Assembly: GCA_947561585.1 (NCBI GenBank)
Contig: CANNZV010000851.1
Span: 1 to 64,000, forward strand
DNA: 64,000 nucleotides
Direction: 5' to 3'
DNA from: Caprella mutica
Lineage: Eukaryota > Arthropoda > Malacostraca > Amphipoda > Caprellidae
Both the position numbers and the translations under genes were made by a program. Under the pieces are notes generated by a model. It searched no databases. It had not been told where the DNA came from and saw nothing but the letters and a program-made list of their open reading frames with translations. Positions 46,420 through 58,760 of this stretch are shown piece after piece; within the stretch, counting starts at the first letter, position 1, and every line of letters begins with the position of its first letter.

Positions 46420-47880
46420 CGCCCATTGTCTGAATACTGTAAGTACCCAGGTGCACATATTAAATTATAATCAAAATTAGAAGTACATCTTTAGCAAAAA
46501 ATAGGATGTAGGCTATATGCTGACGTCATTATTGTTATACTTGATATATTGTAAATTGTACATTGCCACTGTTTGATTTATTGTAACCCATATACTGTCA
46601 CTGTTTTATTTATTGTAACTTATTAACTCTCAATGTTTTATTTATTGTAACTTGTATATTGTCACTGATGATTCTCTCACTTTCACATCCCTTGTTAAGA
46701 GTCAAGTTTGAAAATCATGTTTTGGATTCGGAACTCAAGAGAATAATTCAAAACATACATAAAAGAGATATAGCAGCTTTAGTATGAAATATTAACAGAA
46801 AAATATATCATCGTTTTAAAATTTATTCATCAATTTTATATAAATAAAACTTCATTTGCAAAATACACCTCACAATCAATGAAACATATTCTCTTATTTT
46901 TGTTACTAAAAGCTGTTTTTCCTTTTAGCTAACAGATGAAACAATAAAAAGTATTTAGATATGAATCATCACTCCATTGCAATATTGTTTGAAGTGAAAA
47001 CACGATGAATATTCTTTGCTGAGAAATTAAAATTTGGGAGACCAATTAAAATAACACATGTGAACAGTTGAAAAAAATCGCACTGGATAGAGCTAAAAAG
47101 AGCTCTATTTTCACGAATGACTCAGAATTATTGGTCAGCAACGACATTTTTTACAGTTCTTCCCTATCAGAATTGGAAGCAAAACAAAATGAAAGACGAA
47201 CAAGATCTTAAAATTATTTATATTTATTGACAGTTGATAGTATACTGTCTATTAAAATATTTTGAATGAATACATCAACACTTTAGCTTAATTTACAACT
47301 CGATCATAGAAATTCCTAACCCAAAAAAGAACTCGCACCTCCGTAAATGAACGCATCTGAAATTCATTGAATGAGTAAACCTCTTATATGAGTAAAGAAT
47401 GAGGTTGATTTTCTACTCAATTAATTACATAATATCCTTTACATCCTTTTATAAAGTTTTTTTAACCCATACACTAATCATATGTGATCACTTGACCGAT
47501 TCATCGGATATGACAAGTGACCATATATGGACAACTGGCCCGATATGAGCATTATTGTAAGTGATCATATACGATCACTTGGGTCGAATATTGGTAACTA
47601 TATTGTTTTGATATATATATATATATATTTTAATTTTATATAATAATAGCATAAAATGTTGAATAATAATGAATGATAAAATAATCATAGCATATTTCTC
47701 GTAATGAACACTGCTTAAAAGATCAAGAAAATTTGTATATATAATCAAATAATCACTCCGTTTAGTGTTGAGTCATGAATTAGATCAACTTTTACCCCTA
47801 CTCTGTCATATAATTGATATAAAATTCATAATACAAATTTCCCCATTATCATTCAGTCGCATGAAGCGAGTAAAAGGCTG
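46420..47880. other. AT-rich sequence; short 36-bp repeat and palindromic motifs
   Basis: At 46548-46675 there are about 3.5 copies of a unit built on tgttttatttattgtaactt. At 47484-47600 several imperfect palindromes of the type aagtgatcatatacgatcac occur, and a similar one recurs at 49456-49476. No gene. Confidence 0.5.
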
Positions 47881-49060
47881 TATCATTGGGAGAAGTACAA
47901 GCAACATCTTTGTCAGGTGACTGGAGGAAGTAACAGAGGATAGCTTTCGGTGTGTTGTGAAAAGAGAAAAGGGAGTCAGTTGTGCAAAGTGTGGCAGGGT
48001 GCTACAAAAGAAAGTCAATGGAGGTGCAGTAAGGGTGGAAAGCCACAAAGCAGGCACTGGCCTGAAAATTTATCAGAGGAGTGAGAGATGAAGCTGCAGT
48101 GGAGAGTGGAGGAGAACAAGAAGTATCAAGATTGCCGACGGAACCTAACTAGAGAAGGAAGACCACTGCACTTCCAGAAGGCAGAAAATTCAATCACCAT
48201 AAAGTGCAGGGTAGAGGAGGAAGGAGTGAGCACTGGAAGTGAAGGAGCTGTGATGAGGAAGTAGAACAATGAGAGAAGCAGAGGAGGGAGAAATGTAATG
48301 GAGAACGGAGAGACTGGCCTCTGGAATGGTAGTCTGCGGTCACCCTCTAACAAGGAGGATGAGCTTAGAGACGAGGCTGGGAAAGAGAGACAGAATACCA
48401 ATGGTGAAAGGGTATGGGGAAGTGAGGAAAGTAACACAGTTGTTCGTGGTGCCAACAAGCAGGAAGAGAGAGAAGGGGATAGTTAGCATCTATGTAGCTA
48501 CCACACAGAGTGGAGGAGATGAGGATAGATAAGAGTGCTGTGAATGGTTCAAAATGAACCACCCGCTCTGCAAAACGCATGTTTACGAGGACGCGTTTGA
48601 CTGGTGGAGTGAATGGCAGAGGAGGTCCTGATGATACTTAACGTCAGAAGAGAGGCAAGACACCCATATTTTGAAAAGTTGAAAACAAGGAGGACATGGC
48701 ATTGCTCTGGACATGACAGTGGTCATGTCATCATGACAGTGGAAAGTTATATGAATGGGAAGTAATCAATCACCTGGCCATCATAGTGAGGTGGGAGATG
48801 AAGGAAAAAGTGGCACTGAAGAAGCTGATGAAGAGGGTTAAGATGGCAAAGAGGACAGATTGGCGGAAATACAGAGAGGAGATGAGAAGAGACATTGAAG
48901 CTATTTAAGAGGTGGTGAAGGTGAAGTACAGAGAGATAGTGAAGAACATTAGGATAAATGAGAGTGGAGATAAAGAGAGAAAGGAAAAGGCTTTGGATAA
49001 AGATATGATAGAACAGAGAGAAATAGAAGAATAAGTGCATGAGGGTGATTGGAGAAGATA
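47881..49060 (+). pseudogene. probable decayed non-LTR retrotransposon (endonuclease region)
   Basis: This stretch is purine-rich and clearly less AT-rich than its surroundings. Plus-strand frames are fragmented by stops. Near 48750, the frame LYEWEVINHLAIIVRWEM resembles the SDHLPI-type end of a LINE apurinic endonuclease domain, and it is followed by a basic helical stretch (KRTDWRKYREEM) of the type found between endonuclease and reverse transcriptase. Upstream, about 48590-48640 gives VNGRGG, like the NGRG strand of such domains. These are weak similarities recalled by eye; a host pseudogene remains possible. No reverse transcriptase is seen. Confidence 0.4.
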
Positions 49061-49516
49061 GAGACGGCGAGTGAAGAAATCATGTGCATTCAAACTTTGC
49101 CTGTTCAATCTGCAATGTAAATTTATGTTTGAATGAGTATGAAATTCATTTATAACTACCACGAGTCTCTCTAAAAATATTTTCAATGCACAACACTTTA
49201 TCATTTATATTTTCTCTGACATAAGAGTGACTAATTTAGAATGTCTTAATTGTCTGGATTATTTAAATAAATATCTACTCTTTTTTCATTTACAATTTTT
49301 TTCATTATTATTGTTTCAATTTTGTTGGAGAATAATTTTATACAATAGTCATATTTTTTACATGAATTTTTTCCACTAATTAAAAGGAAATGTACCTTAT
49401 TTACAGTATTTTTTTCATCATAATCAATTTTACGAAGTTCACTATTCGGCAAAGTGATCATATATGATCACCTGTCCTTTTTGCGGAACCGGGTGGTATT
49501 CATTAAATTAAAATTA
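49061..49516. other. AT-rich sequence; one GATC palindrome
   Basis: Contains agtgatcatatatgatcacc at 49456-49475, similar to the palindromes near 47484-47600. Otherwise nothing seen. Confidence 0.5.
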
Positions 49517-49983
49517 TAGGATTGTACTTAGTATACTGTATAGACTTGTACTTAGTATACTGTATAGGCTTGTACTTAGTATACTGTATAGGCTTGTACT
49601 TAGTATACTGTATAGTGTATAGGCTTGTACTTAGTATACTGTATAGGCTTGTACTTAGTATACTGTATAGACTTGTACTTAGTATACTGTATAGGCTTGT
49701 ACTTAGTATACTGTATAGTGTATAGGCTTGTACTTAGTATACTGTATAGACTTGTACTTAGTATACTGTATAGGCTTGTACTTAGTATACTGTATAGTGT
49801 ATAGGCTTGTACTTAGTATACTGTATAGTGTATAGGCTTGTACTTAGTTTACTGTATAGTGTATAGGCTTGTACTTAGTATACTGTATAGGCTTGTACTT
49901 AGTATACTGTATAGGCTTGTACTTAGTTTACTGTATAGTGTATAGGCTTGTACTAAGTATACTGTATAGGCTTGTACTTAGTT
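49517..49983. repeat. 24-bp minisatellite (cttgtacttagtatactgta)
   Basis: About 18 copies of a 24-bp unit, cttgtacttagtatactgta plus tagg. Some units carry an extra 7 bp (tgtatag), giving 31-bp variants at irregular intervals. The 67-codon frame inside is a by-product. Confidence 0.96.
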
Positions 49984-50372
49984 GGTAACCATTCCTTCTC
50001 TGCTGGTATAATTTTCTCTGTAAAAAACTGATAAAAGGATAAGGAAGAGCTTTCCAGCTTATCGAGATGAGGATCATTTATTTCCTCTTCGAATTGCGAC
50101 TTCTTTTGTTCTTAGAAGGAAGGAACAACAACCCCCTTTCTTTATTGACAACGGAAGAAAAATTGCAGGAGTTTAACTCCAAAATATTCACTTTGTATAT
50201 TCAATATCTTAAATCTTCAACAACAAGATTTTTTAAAACTCTTGTTACTGAAAAGAAAACCGCGTCTGATTTTTGAGTTTTGAAAATGTTTTTTTCCGGA
50301 AGGTTCAATGTCCGAAAATATCAAAGACTGGTTTATGCATTTTTAAGAAAAAGAATTCTTTACAGAGGCAGT
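49984..50372. other. sequence between two arrays, one unrecognised frame
   Basis: A 69-codon ATG-started frame (50067-50276) ends TTRFFKTLVTEKKTASDF. It is not recognised, and there is no context to support a gene. Confidence 0.4.
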
Positions 50373-51804
50373 AAGTTTGAGTAGAGTGAGTAGAGTGAGT
50401 TTAGTGAGTAGAGTGAGTAGAGTGAGTAGAGTGAGTAGAGTGAGTAGAGTGAGTAGAGTGAGCAGAGTGAGTAGAGTGAGTAGAGTGAGTAGAGTGAGTA
50501 GAGTGAGTAGAGTGAGTAGAGTGAGTAGAGTGAGTAGAGTGAGTAGAGTGAGTAGAGTGAGTAGAGTGAGTAGAGTGAGTAGAGTGAGTAGAGTGAGTAG
50601 AGTGAGCAGAGTGAGTAGAGTGAGTAGAGTGAGTAGAGTGAGTAGAGTGAGTAGAGTGAGTAGAGTGAGTAGAGTGAGTAGAGTGAGTAGAGTGAGTAGA
50701 GTGAGTAGAGTGAGTAGAGTGAGTAGAGTGAGTAGAGTGAGTAGAGTGAGTAGAGTGAGTAGAGTGAGTAGAGTGAGTAGAGTGAGTAGAGTGAGTAGAG
50801 TGAGTAGAGTGAGTAGAGTGAGTAGAGTGAGTAGAGTGAGTAGAGTGAGTAGAGTGAGTAGAGTGAGTAGAGTGAGTAGAGTGAGTAGAGTGAGTAGAGT
50901 GAGTAGAGTGAGTAGAGTGAGTAGAGTGAGTAGTGAGTAGAGTGAGTAGAGTGAGTAGAGTGAGTAGAGTGAGTAGAGTGAGTAGAGTGAGTAGAGTGAG
51001 TAGAGTGAGTAGAGTGAGTAGAGTGAGTAGAGTGAATAGAGTGAATAGAGTGAGTAGAGGTAGTAGAGTGAGTAGAGTGAGTAGAGTGAGTAGAGTGAGT
51101 AGAGTGAGTAGAGTGAGTAGAGTGAGTAGAGTGAGTAGAGTGAGTAGAGTGAGTAGAGTGAGTAGAGTGAGTAGAGTGAGTAGAGTGAGTAGAGTGAGTA
51201 GAGTGAGTAGAGTGAGTAGAGTGAGTAGAGTGAGTAGAGTGAGTAGAGTGAGTAGAGTGAGTAGAGTGAGTAGAGTGAATAGAGTGAATAGAGTGAGTAG
51301 AGTGAGTAGAGTGAGTAGAGTGAGTAGAGTGAGTAGAGTGAGTAGAGTGAATTGAGTGAGTAGAGTGAGTAGAGTGAGTAGAGTGAGTAGAGTGAGTAGA
51401 GTGAATAGAGTGAGTAGAGTGAGTAGAGTGAATAGAGTGAATAGAGTGAATAGAGTGAATAGAGTGAATAGAGTGAGTAGAGTGAGTAGAGTGAGTAGAG
51501 TGAGTAGAGTGAGTAGAGTGAGTAGAGTGAGTAGAGTGAGTAGAGTGAGTAGAGTGAGTAGAGTGAGTAGAGTGAGTAGAGTGAGTAGAGTGAGTAGAGT
51601 GAGTAGAGTGAAGAGAGTGAGTAGAGGGAATAGAGTGAATAGAGTGAGTAGAGTGAATAGAGTGAGTAGAGTGAATAGAGTGAGTAGAGTGAATAGAGTG
51701 AATAGAGTGAGTAGAGTGAATAGAGTGAGTAGAGTGAGTAGAGTGAATAGAGTGAGTAGAGTGAATAGAGTGAGTAGAGTGAGTAGAGTGAATAGAGTGA
51801 ATAG
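50373..51804. repeat. 9-bp satellite (gagtagagt), about 159 copies
   Basis: More than 1.4 kb of almost pure gagtagagt. The variant gaatagagt is rare on the left and common from about 51270 to the right edge, so diversity rises toward 51804. Single slips occur at about 50932 (2 bases lost) and 51054. Since 9 is a multiple of 3, long SRV (plus) and TLLTLF/STH (minus, 502 codons) frames exist; they have no start context or codon diversity and are not genes. Confidence 0.98.
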
Positions 51805-52207
51805 ATTGTTATTAAAAGTTAAATATATACGTATTATTGGAATAGTCGAAACTACATCACTACTGATATATAATAGAGTGTATAAAATTCCTTGCATAAT
51901 ATCTTTCACTACTATAACGGTTATTGTTATTTTCCTTTAGAAAAACAATGCAACAGCTTGTCTTGGAAATGACTTTTTAAAAGATTCTCAATATAAATTA
52001 CTTTCTCCTCACGGCTCAGGAAATGCAATTCCTGCAATTTCTTTTGTTGGCTTGGAATATTCCTAAGTCATTCCTAAGTCATTCCAGTGCCGTTACACAA
52101 CAAAAACTCAAAGTTTCTCCATTAAAATTCCATGTGAGTTCCGGAGGCATAAAAGTTCTCTTTTTTTCCCTAATTGGGATTTCATCGTCAATAAAACGTC
52201 ATGAAAC
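51805..52207. other. AT-rich sequence without recognised features
   Basis: About 400 bp between two arrays. The 64-codon frame at 52023-52217 is unrecognised. Confidence 0.5.
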
Positions 52208-52713
52208 TCGGAGATGAGAAACGAACTAAATTGCACCAAAGAATAAAAGAGAGGAGAAAAGAACAAAATTGCACCAACGATTGAAAGAGAGGAGAAACGA
52301 ACAAAATTGCACCAAAGATTAAAAGAGAGGAGAAACGAACAAAATTGCACCAAAGAATAAAAGAGAGGAGAAAAGAACAAAATTGCACCAACGATTAAAA
52401 GAAAGGAGAAACGAACAAAATTGCACCAAAGATTAAAAGAGAGGAGAAACGAATTAAATTGCACCAACGATTAATAGAGAGGATAAACGAACTAAATTGC
52501 ACCAAAGATTAAAAGAGAGGAGAAACGAATTAAATTGCACCAACGATTAATAGAGAGGAGAAACGAACTAAATTGCAACAAATATTAAAAGAGAGGAGAA
52601 ACATATTAAATTGCACCAACGATTAATAGAGAGGAGAAACGAACTAATTTGCGTCAAAGATTAAAAGAGAGGAGAAACGAATTAAATTTCACCAACGATT
52701 AATAGAGAGGAGA
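52208..52713. repeat. 38-bp minisatellite, about 13 copies
   Basis: Units of aaacgaacaaaattgcacca and aagattaaaagagaggag. Two variants, acgattaatag and aagattaaaag, alternate in the right half, giving a 76-bp dimer. Minus-strand frames (SFLLSFNLW repeats) are by-products. Confidence 0.96.
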
Positions 52714-54064
52714 ATAATTTATTGTTAACTGATAGTAAATGTTTTTTTCATTCTTATATATCTATGACTGGCTTGAGAGTATCAGATTTTCTATCTGTTC
52801 ACATTTTCGATTGCTGAAATTTACCCTGCTGTATATTATTTAAATTATTTCACTTCATTTTCATCCTTCGGATAAGTTATGAGATTTAAAGATGAAAAAT
52901 TACAGAAATAAAATAATGTTCAATGCTACCTCAGGCCTTTTTGTTATTCGTAAATATTGTTTAATTTCTTCCCATACATATTTATTAAAATATAATTAAA
53001 ATTATTCTTATATTTTATACGCTCTAGCACTAATTCCATGTTTTGATATCAAATTTGAAGTGGTTGAAGTTTGAGTTTGAAGAAGTTCGATTGAATTGAT
53101 GTCTTTCACCTTGATTGCTTTAATGAAATTCCATACTTTGGTGATGGAAGTTTCAGGATTCTCCTTAACGAAATAAGAAGTCGATAATGAGACTGTAGAG
53201 GGTAATTGGTGGCTCTTCTTTTCTTGAGTTAACAATATCACTTGATGTGGTGAGGCAAATGGAACTTTGAAGGTAGTAGATAAATGAAGTTTTAAGTGTA
53301 AAGTGAAATATTAATATTATTCATAAATATATTATTATTGAAGAATTATATCACACATATTAATGCAAAATAACGATACAGAAGAAGGGTTAAAGGTTAA
53401 TAGGAAATTTGTAAATGTTTTTTTGTTTCTTATCTTTTGTGAACACCCACTTTATTTTTACTGCGAGTGAACGGTGATTGAGAAGTTACGCTTACAGTAG
53501 TAGTTATTGCTATTTAAAATGAAACTGAGATTTCGTGTTAAACATTTTGTTTCAAATGTGTAATTTTTTTGTTTCAGATTTGGTATAAAAGATGTGCTGT
53601 AGATGAGTTCTTTTTTAAATAAATGTGGGTATTAATTTTATTAACATATGTCTTTTTTATTATAGAAATTTTGAAATTTAGTCATTTAAGCATTACAGTG
53701 AAGAAATATTAATACATCTTTGTATTTCTTACCTTAAATTATGATATCCATCAAGTATGTTGAATGATGAAGGATTTATATATTGAAATGTATTTAATTA
53801 ATTTCGTCGAATGAAAATTATTTGATAAATTTTCCAGATATAACATTGCTCCATTATTGTTACAACATTGCAAACATTTAACAAATGATTTCGTTATTCA
53901 ATAGTCTATACCATATGTACCATAATTATTTTATAATTCATTTTCTACATATGTATGTATTTATGAACGGCATAATAACTACCACAGTTTTATAACAGTA
54001 CTTCATTAAATAATAAATAATAAGATTCCACTTAGAGTTATTCATTCCAGTCTAATGAGTGCCG
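52714..54064. other. AT-rich sequence, one unrecognised minus frame
   Basis: A 77-codon minus-strand frame at 53008-53241 has more mixed composition than most here (for example KENPETSITKVWNFIKAIK). I do not recognise it. No other signal. Confidence 0.4.
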
Positions 54065-54068
54065 TTAA

Positions 54069-54142
54069 CCCTTTATCAATCCAGTGAAAATATTTAGTCA
54101 CTTATACTGGGTATCAGAACTGGTTTGCTGAAGAATAAAGGG
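54069..54142. mobile_element. 74-bp TTAA-bounded mini-element
   Basis: TTAA (54065-54068), CCCTTTATCAATCCAGT, and the inverse end gaataaaggg followed by TTAA (54143-54146). An internal inverted pair, cca-gt and actgg, gives a small hairpin. It has the size and ends of a minimal piggyBac-type MITE, but could also be a deletion product. Confidence 0.55.
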
Positions 54143-54146
54143 TTAA

Positions 54147-54869
54147 CAAACTGTCAAAATGTTGGTAGTAAAGTTTACACGGTGGAGAATTTATCGACAG
54201 TCGCAGTTGTTAATTTTCAAAGGAGTTCATGTTAGCAGCTTGAGATACAGTTACTGTTTTTGGATGTCGAGTTGCAGATGAGAATTGAACAGTGATGGAG
54301 ATTTCAGTGGATATTTCTTCAGAAAACTCATCAAAATATTAGTAAACATTCCAGTTAATAAAAGATATCGAGTTAACCCTTAAAAGACTGAGTGAGTAGT
54401 TTGAGCTCGACCAGACTTTATATTAGCGATTAAATATTTGTACATGATTTGTATCAACTAAGATTTTATGACTTTTAACATTATAAATGGTCATATTTTA
54501 TTTTTTCTCATGTGTCAGCAGGATCATTATACCAGGCATAAATGTGAATATGATTCTATAGTTCACATTTTATAATTACATATGTGCGTGTGACTACCCC
54601 CAAAGTACTCCCACAAGACACTAACGCACATACGTACACATAGTTGCCAGATGTCGCTGCGCACCAAGCAATTAATTAGAATAGGAAATAAATGAATGAT
54701 TAGTATTTCAATGATTTTCATTTATCACAATTGACAGAATTAAGTATATTTACCAATTTATAGTTATTATCTGCTATTAATTGTCCTTGGAATATCAGTG
54801 ACTTAGAAAACAGCTCACGTACATAATACTTCTAGAAATGGCACCCCCAATTTTACCCCCACTATAAGT
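54147..54869. other. AT-rich sequence without recognised features
   Basis: About 720 bp with no frame, array or element recognised. Confidence 0.5.
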
Positions 54870-54878
54870 GTAACATAC

Positions 54879-56590
54879 GGTGACCGGTCCATTCGCTGAA
54901 AACACATTTGCCGAAAACACTTCCGCCGAAAATACATTCGCCAAAACACATTCGCCGAACGACGCTTTCGCCAAAATAATATGCTAATTTAAAAAAGTAA
55001 ACAAATTTATCTCATTTGTCCAAATGAAATTACAAATAGTTGAGCTTACATATAAGTGTATAAGTTACTTTACAATATTCTACATAATTTTTGGTTAAAC
55101 TTTGTGGAATTTACTTAAATAACTCGCATAAAGTTATTACTGCATCATTTGTGTCAGTTTATGAACTATATGTTAATCCTATTTTCTGTGTACAATTATC
55201 AGTTACAAAAAAGAAAAAAAATTGTGTTGGTCTCACTTTATTTTAATCTTTCTGTTTAGGATACATTGTAAGAATCAGTCTGCTACTGTGAGTCACTTGT
55301 GAAGCTTTCACTATACAGGGTGACCCACAAAAAAGTCTACCTAACTTTAAATTCGTATATTTCAAGATATTTAAGAATATTCATGCAACTATTTCTTTTT
55401 ATAAAATATTGGTAATACAGAGAAATGTATTTGAGTGCAAAAAGGAAATCAAAATAAATTTTGTTCAGCAACTCCTTTTAAAAAAATAGAAAAATTTATG
55501 TTAGATTAAATGGCTTAAATATTTATTATTTAATAAACACTTGAGGGAAGGTCAGGAGTAACAAAGTTTTTAATTCTCAAGATTTTATTTTGGGGTCCGA
55601 CCGACACCTGTAATTTAAATTATACACAGCATAAGTACCTAATAGTTTTAAAGATATTATAACAAATAATGCACAATATTATAAACATTTTAAACTCACC
55701 TCAGAGAGGTTATAGATCACTAGTTTAGTTTTAAATCTTTCAAATTTTAGATTTAATATTTAATACGGTAGGGCAGTCATATTATATGCGAAATGATTAT
55801 ATGCGAAATGATCTAGAAAAAAATAGAAAAGAAATAACTATCAAAAGCAAAGATTATGAAAAATTAAATAATTATCTTTAGAAGAAGTAATAGCTAGTGT
55901 AATAGAACACGGTAATATGAATAAGAATCCAATACTTTCAATCATAGTTAATTTATAAAAAAGTAATTTGAAAAAAGTTAGTTTTTAAAGAAATGATTTA
56001 GTTCAAAAATAAAGTAATGAAAACGGTGCACAAAATTTAGCTAAACTTTCAAATTCCACAATGTTTATAATAAGAGATGCACTACTAGCAAAGGATATAA
56101 CATTACTGATTAAGAATTTAATATTTCTGGAGGTAACCTTACATGGTGTTCACAGAAGTACGGATAACAAATTTTACGATGAAGAAAAAGAATAAATAAA
56201 TATAAAATGGAAATATGAATAATGAATTATGAGAAATAAATTAATAAGAGTTTTATAACGCTACACACTACTAAATATTTATCATTTAATAATATACTAC
56301 TAAATATATTTAAAAACTTTTATAATGGGACTAAGAACAAGCATTCATATAGCATTAAAACCAGGAAATTAATTATCGTTTAATCTATAGTTAATAAAAA
56401 TTTGATCAATTTTAAATACTCATTTAACACAGGATGTCCGATAAACTTAAATTTTTGTAGTAAACCTAAGTCTGGTATAAAATTGTCATATTTTCGGCGA
56501 ATGTGTCGTTCGGCAAATGTGTTTCCGACGAATGTGTTTTCGGTGAAAGTGTTTCCGGCGAATGTGTTTTTGGCGAATTGACCAAGAACC
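54879..56590. mobile_element. array-ended element C (9-bp target duplication)
   Basis: Left end GGTGACCGG, right end CCAAGAACC (inverse GGTTCTTGG), flanked by GTAACATAC (54870-54878) and GTAACGTAC (56591-56599), 8 of 9 identical. The left array (54889-54972) has about five 15-bp units cattcgccgaaaaca, two of them 14 bp; the right array (56490-56578) has the inverted unit (tgttttcggcgaatg type). Between them lies 1.5 kb of AT-rich sequence with no transposase. At 55313-55340, tacagggtgacccacaaaaa resembles ends of other arthropod DNA elements and may mark a nested insertion. Total 1712 bp, the longest of the four. Confidence 0.88.
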
Positions 56591-56599
56591 GTAACGTAC

Positions 56600-57593
56600 A
56601 CAGTTAATAAAGATTAGATTCAATGTAATAACTTTGTTCCTATCAATCGTGGGTATATAAAATTTAGCTCAGTACATTTATATGAAAAAAAGCAACGAAC
56701 TGACAAAAAATAATACAATGCAAGCCGCTGGTTTCCTAAATATCAGATGATTAACATGATTAACAACACCAGAATAATCCTACGCACTCAGTCTTTTAGA
56801 GACCTAAATTTCGTCAGTCTGATTAGGGTTAAATTAAACGTTATTAAATTTTCTCTTATATTTTCAATTCATACAATTTTAAGAGATTTTTTAAAATACT
56901 TGTTGAAATTTCTTTTAGTAGTGTATTTTTTTCTGGTAATTGTGACGGTAATGTATTGTGGCACAAGATTCACATCCTGTGAGTTGGTATGAAGCATAAA
57001 TTGAAATGCAATGTGATAATATAATATAGATTATTCGGGTGCAATCTCACCCACTCACTGTAAATGTAAATATAAGTAGAATATTATATGGAAGAATATT
57101 TCAATAGTGACATTTTTTTTTCGATATACGAAATTAGTGAAAAAATTAGTTCCCGAATCTATTAAATCCAAAATCTACAACAGCGTAAAAAGCATTTTTT
57201 CCTTATGATAGGACACATAACACTTGATATACTCTTTGTTATTTTGGTGATACAGTTTTGGTAATATCAAAAAATATTTATGATAGAAATTATTCAAAGG
57301 AGACTCCATGGTGGAGAAAACAAGTCAATTGAATTTTCATTTAGAATTTCAATAGAATTCATTTAATTAGGCATAAAAGTTTCATTTCAGTAATTCAAAA
57401 TATTTTCTTCCAGTGGAAACATTTGATCTTTTAAAGTAGCGGATAAAATTTCTCACTGTAGCAATTTTCCTTATGTTTAGACAATTCATTTCCATTATCA
57501 GAATTGTTGAATCAGCGAGCAATGTTGTTATGAATAACAATAGAGACTGCTGTTTTGATTTGTTATCAGCTGTTCTTGACAGTTCACGTAATC
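56600..57593. other. AT-rich sequence without recognised features
   Basis: About 1 kb. The 81-codon frame at 56747-56992 is hydrophobic and unrecognised. Confidence 0.45.
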
Positions 57594-57717
57594 GGATTAA
57601 CCATTTGAAAAGGAGATCAGGTCAATGGATTGAAAATTTAGATAGCATAAAAGAGTGCAATGTTTTTCATATCAAATAATATTACTTTGAGATAACGAAA
57701 ACAAAGAACAAGTTTAA
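57594..57717. repeat. 124-bp direct repeat, copy 1 (partner at 58638-58760)
   Basis: From ggattaaccatttg through gaaaatttagatagcataaa to aaagaacaagttt, repeated 1044 bp downstream with about ten differences. The TTAA MITE at 57882-58407 lies between the two copies. Confidence 0.9.
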
Positions 57718-57881
57718 ATGATTTACTAATATCTTGGAATATTTTCTAGTTCATAAAAAATTTATACAATTACCTCGTTAAAATTATCTAGAATTCTTTT
57801 CCTTTTAATTGTAAACATTTTCTTTTTAAAAATAAGATATAGCACTTAATCATTAATCCGTGAAATTATATTTAAATTTAA

Positions 57882-58407
57882 CACTATTGAGTTTGACTTG
57901 GGTTCTCTAAGTATATCCTTTTTAATTTAATTTATATCTTTCATGTTATTCCTATAAATTTATCGGCCATTCCTGACTCTATTCCTATATAAATACCAAA
58001 TATATTTTTAAATTTAAAAGTTTAAAAATATCTACTTATCGCCGTAAATCATAGTAAGTCATGTAAATTATGAAATTAATTGTAGTGTTGTGACATGCAG
58101 TGACGTAGAAATGCAGTTTACTTAGCCCCTAAACACACACCAGTCCACGTTTTTATGAGTGCATAGATGTGCGAGCTTTGAATGGGTCACAACTCCACCC
58201 AATAACAGCTCTGCTCTTTCAGTTGCCAATGTCTTATATATCTATGTATTTATTTATTCTTATATCTTTAAATTTGGTAAACATTTGTTTAGTATATATA
58301 CTAATAACTTGTAAAAATTACAGTACCGTAGGTTTAAAAATAAAAGATGTTTTTTTAAACACATAGTCAAGCCATCGCGTACATTCTGAGATTGAGACTC
58401 ATTAGGG
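57882..58407. mobile_element. TTAA MITE family 1, copy 3
   Basis: TTAA (57878-57881), end cactattgagtttgac, and the right end gactcattaggg followed by TTAA (58408-58411). Internal blocks match copies 1 and 2 (ggtcacaactccacccaat, cagctctgctc, ttgccaatgtctta). Confidence 0.85.
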
Positions 58408-58637
58408 TTAAGGTGCAAGTAGTGGGTGTTGTTTATATTTTAAATACACGAACAAAGTATGTCTCTAATTATTATTCAAATACATAAGCAAATTATATGT
58501 CTCATTTCTGGTCTCATATCTGCAGTGAGTTCCACAGCAACTAATTACCTTATAGAGGTTGAACACAGATTGGCAATTGTCTCTCACTCGCACCAAAGAA
58601 GCTTAACACTTACCTACCAAAAGAGGGAAATGAAGAG

Positions 58638-58760
58638 GGATTAACCATTTGTAAAGGAGATCATGCCAATGAGTTGAAAATTTAGATAGCATAAAAGAGT
58701 GCAATATTTTTCATATCAAATAATATAACTTTGAGATAACTAAAACAAAGAACAAGTTTG
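58638..58760. repeat. 124-bp direct repeat, copy 2
   Basis: Partner of 57594-57717. Identity ends sharply at both edges in both copies. Confidence 0.9.

Noticed and set aside
50401..51909. 502-codon minus-strand frame, and SRV-repeat plus-strand frames
   Set aside because: They are translations of a 9-bp satellite, open on several frames only because 9 is a multiple of 3.
55311..55340. tacagggtgacccacaaaaa as the end of a nested transposon
   Set aside because: Resembles known arthropod element ends, but I found no inverted partner with a matching target duplication; the similar sequence at 62497 is also single.
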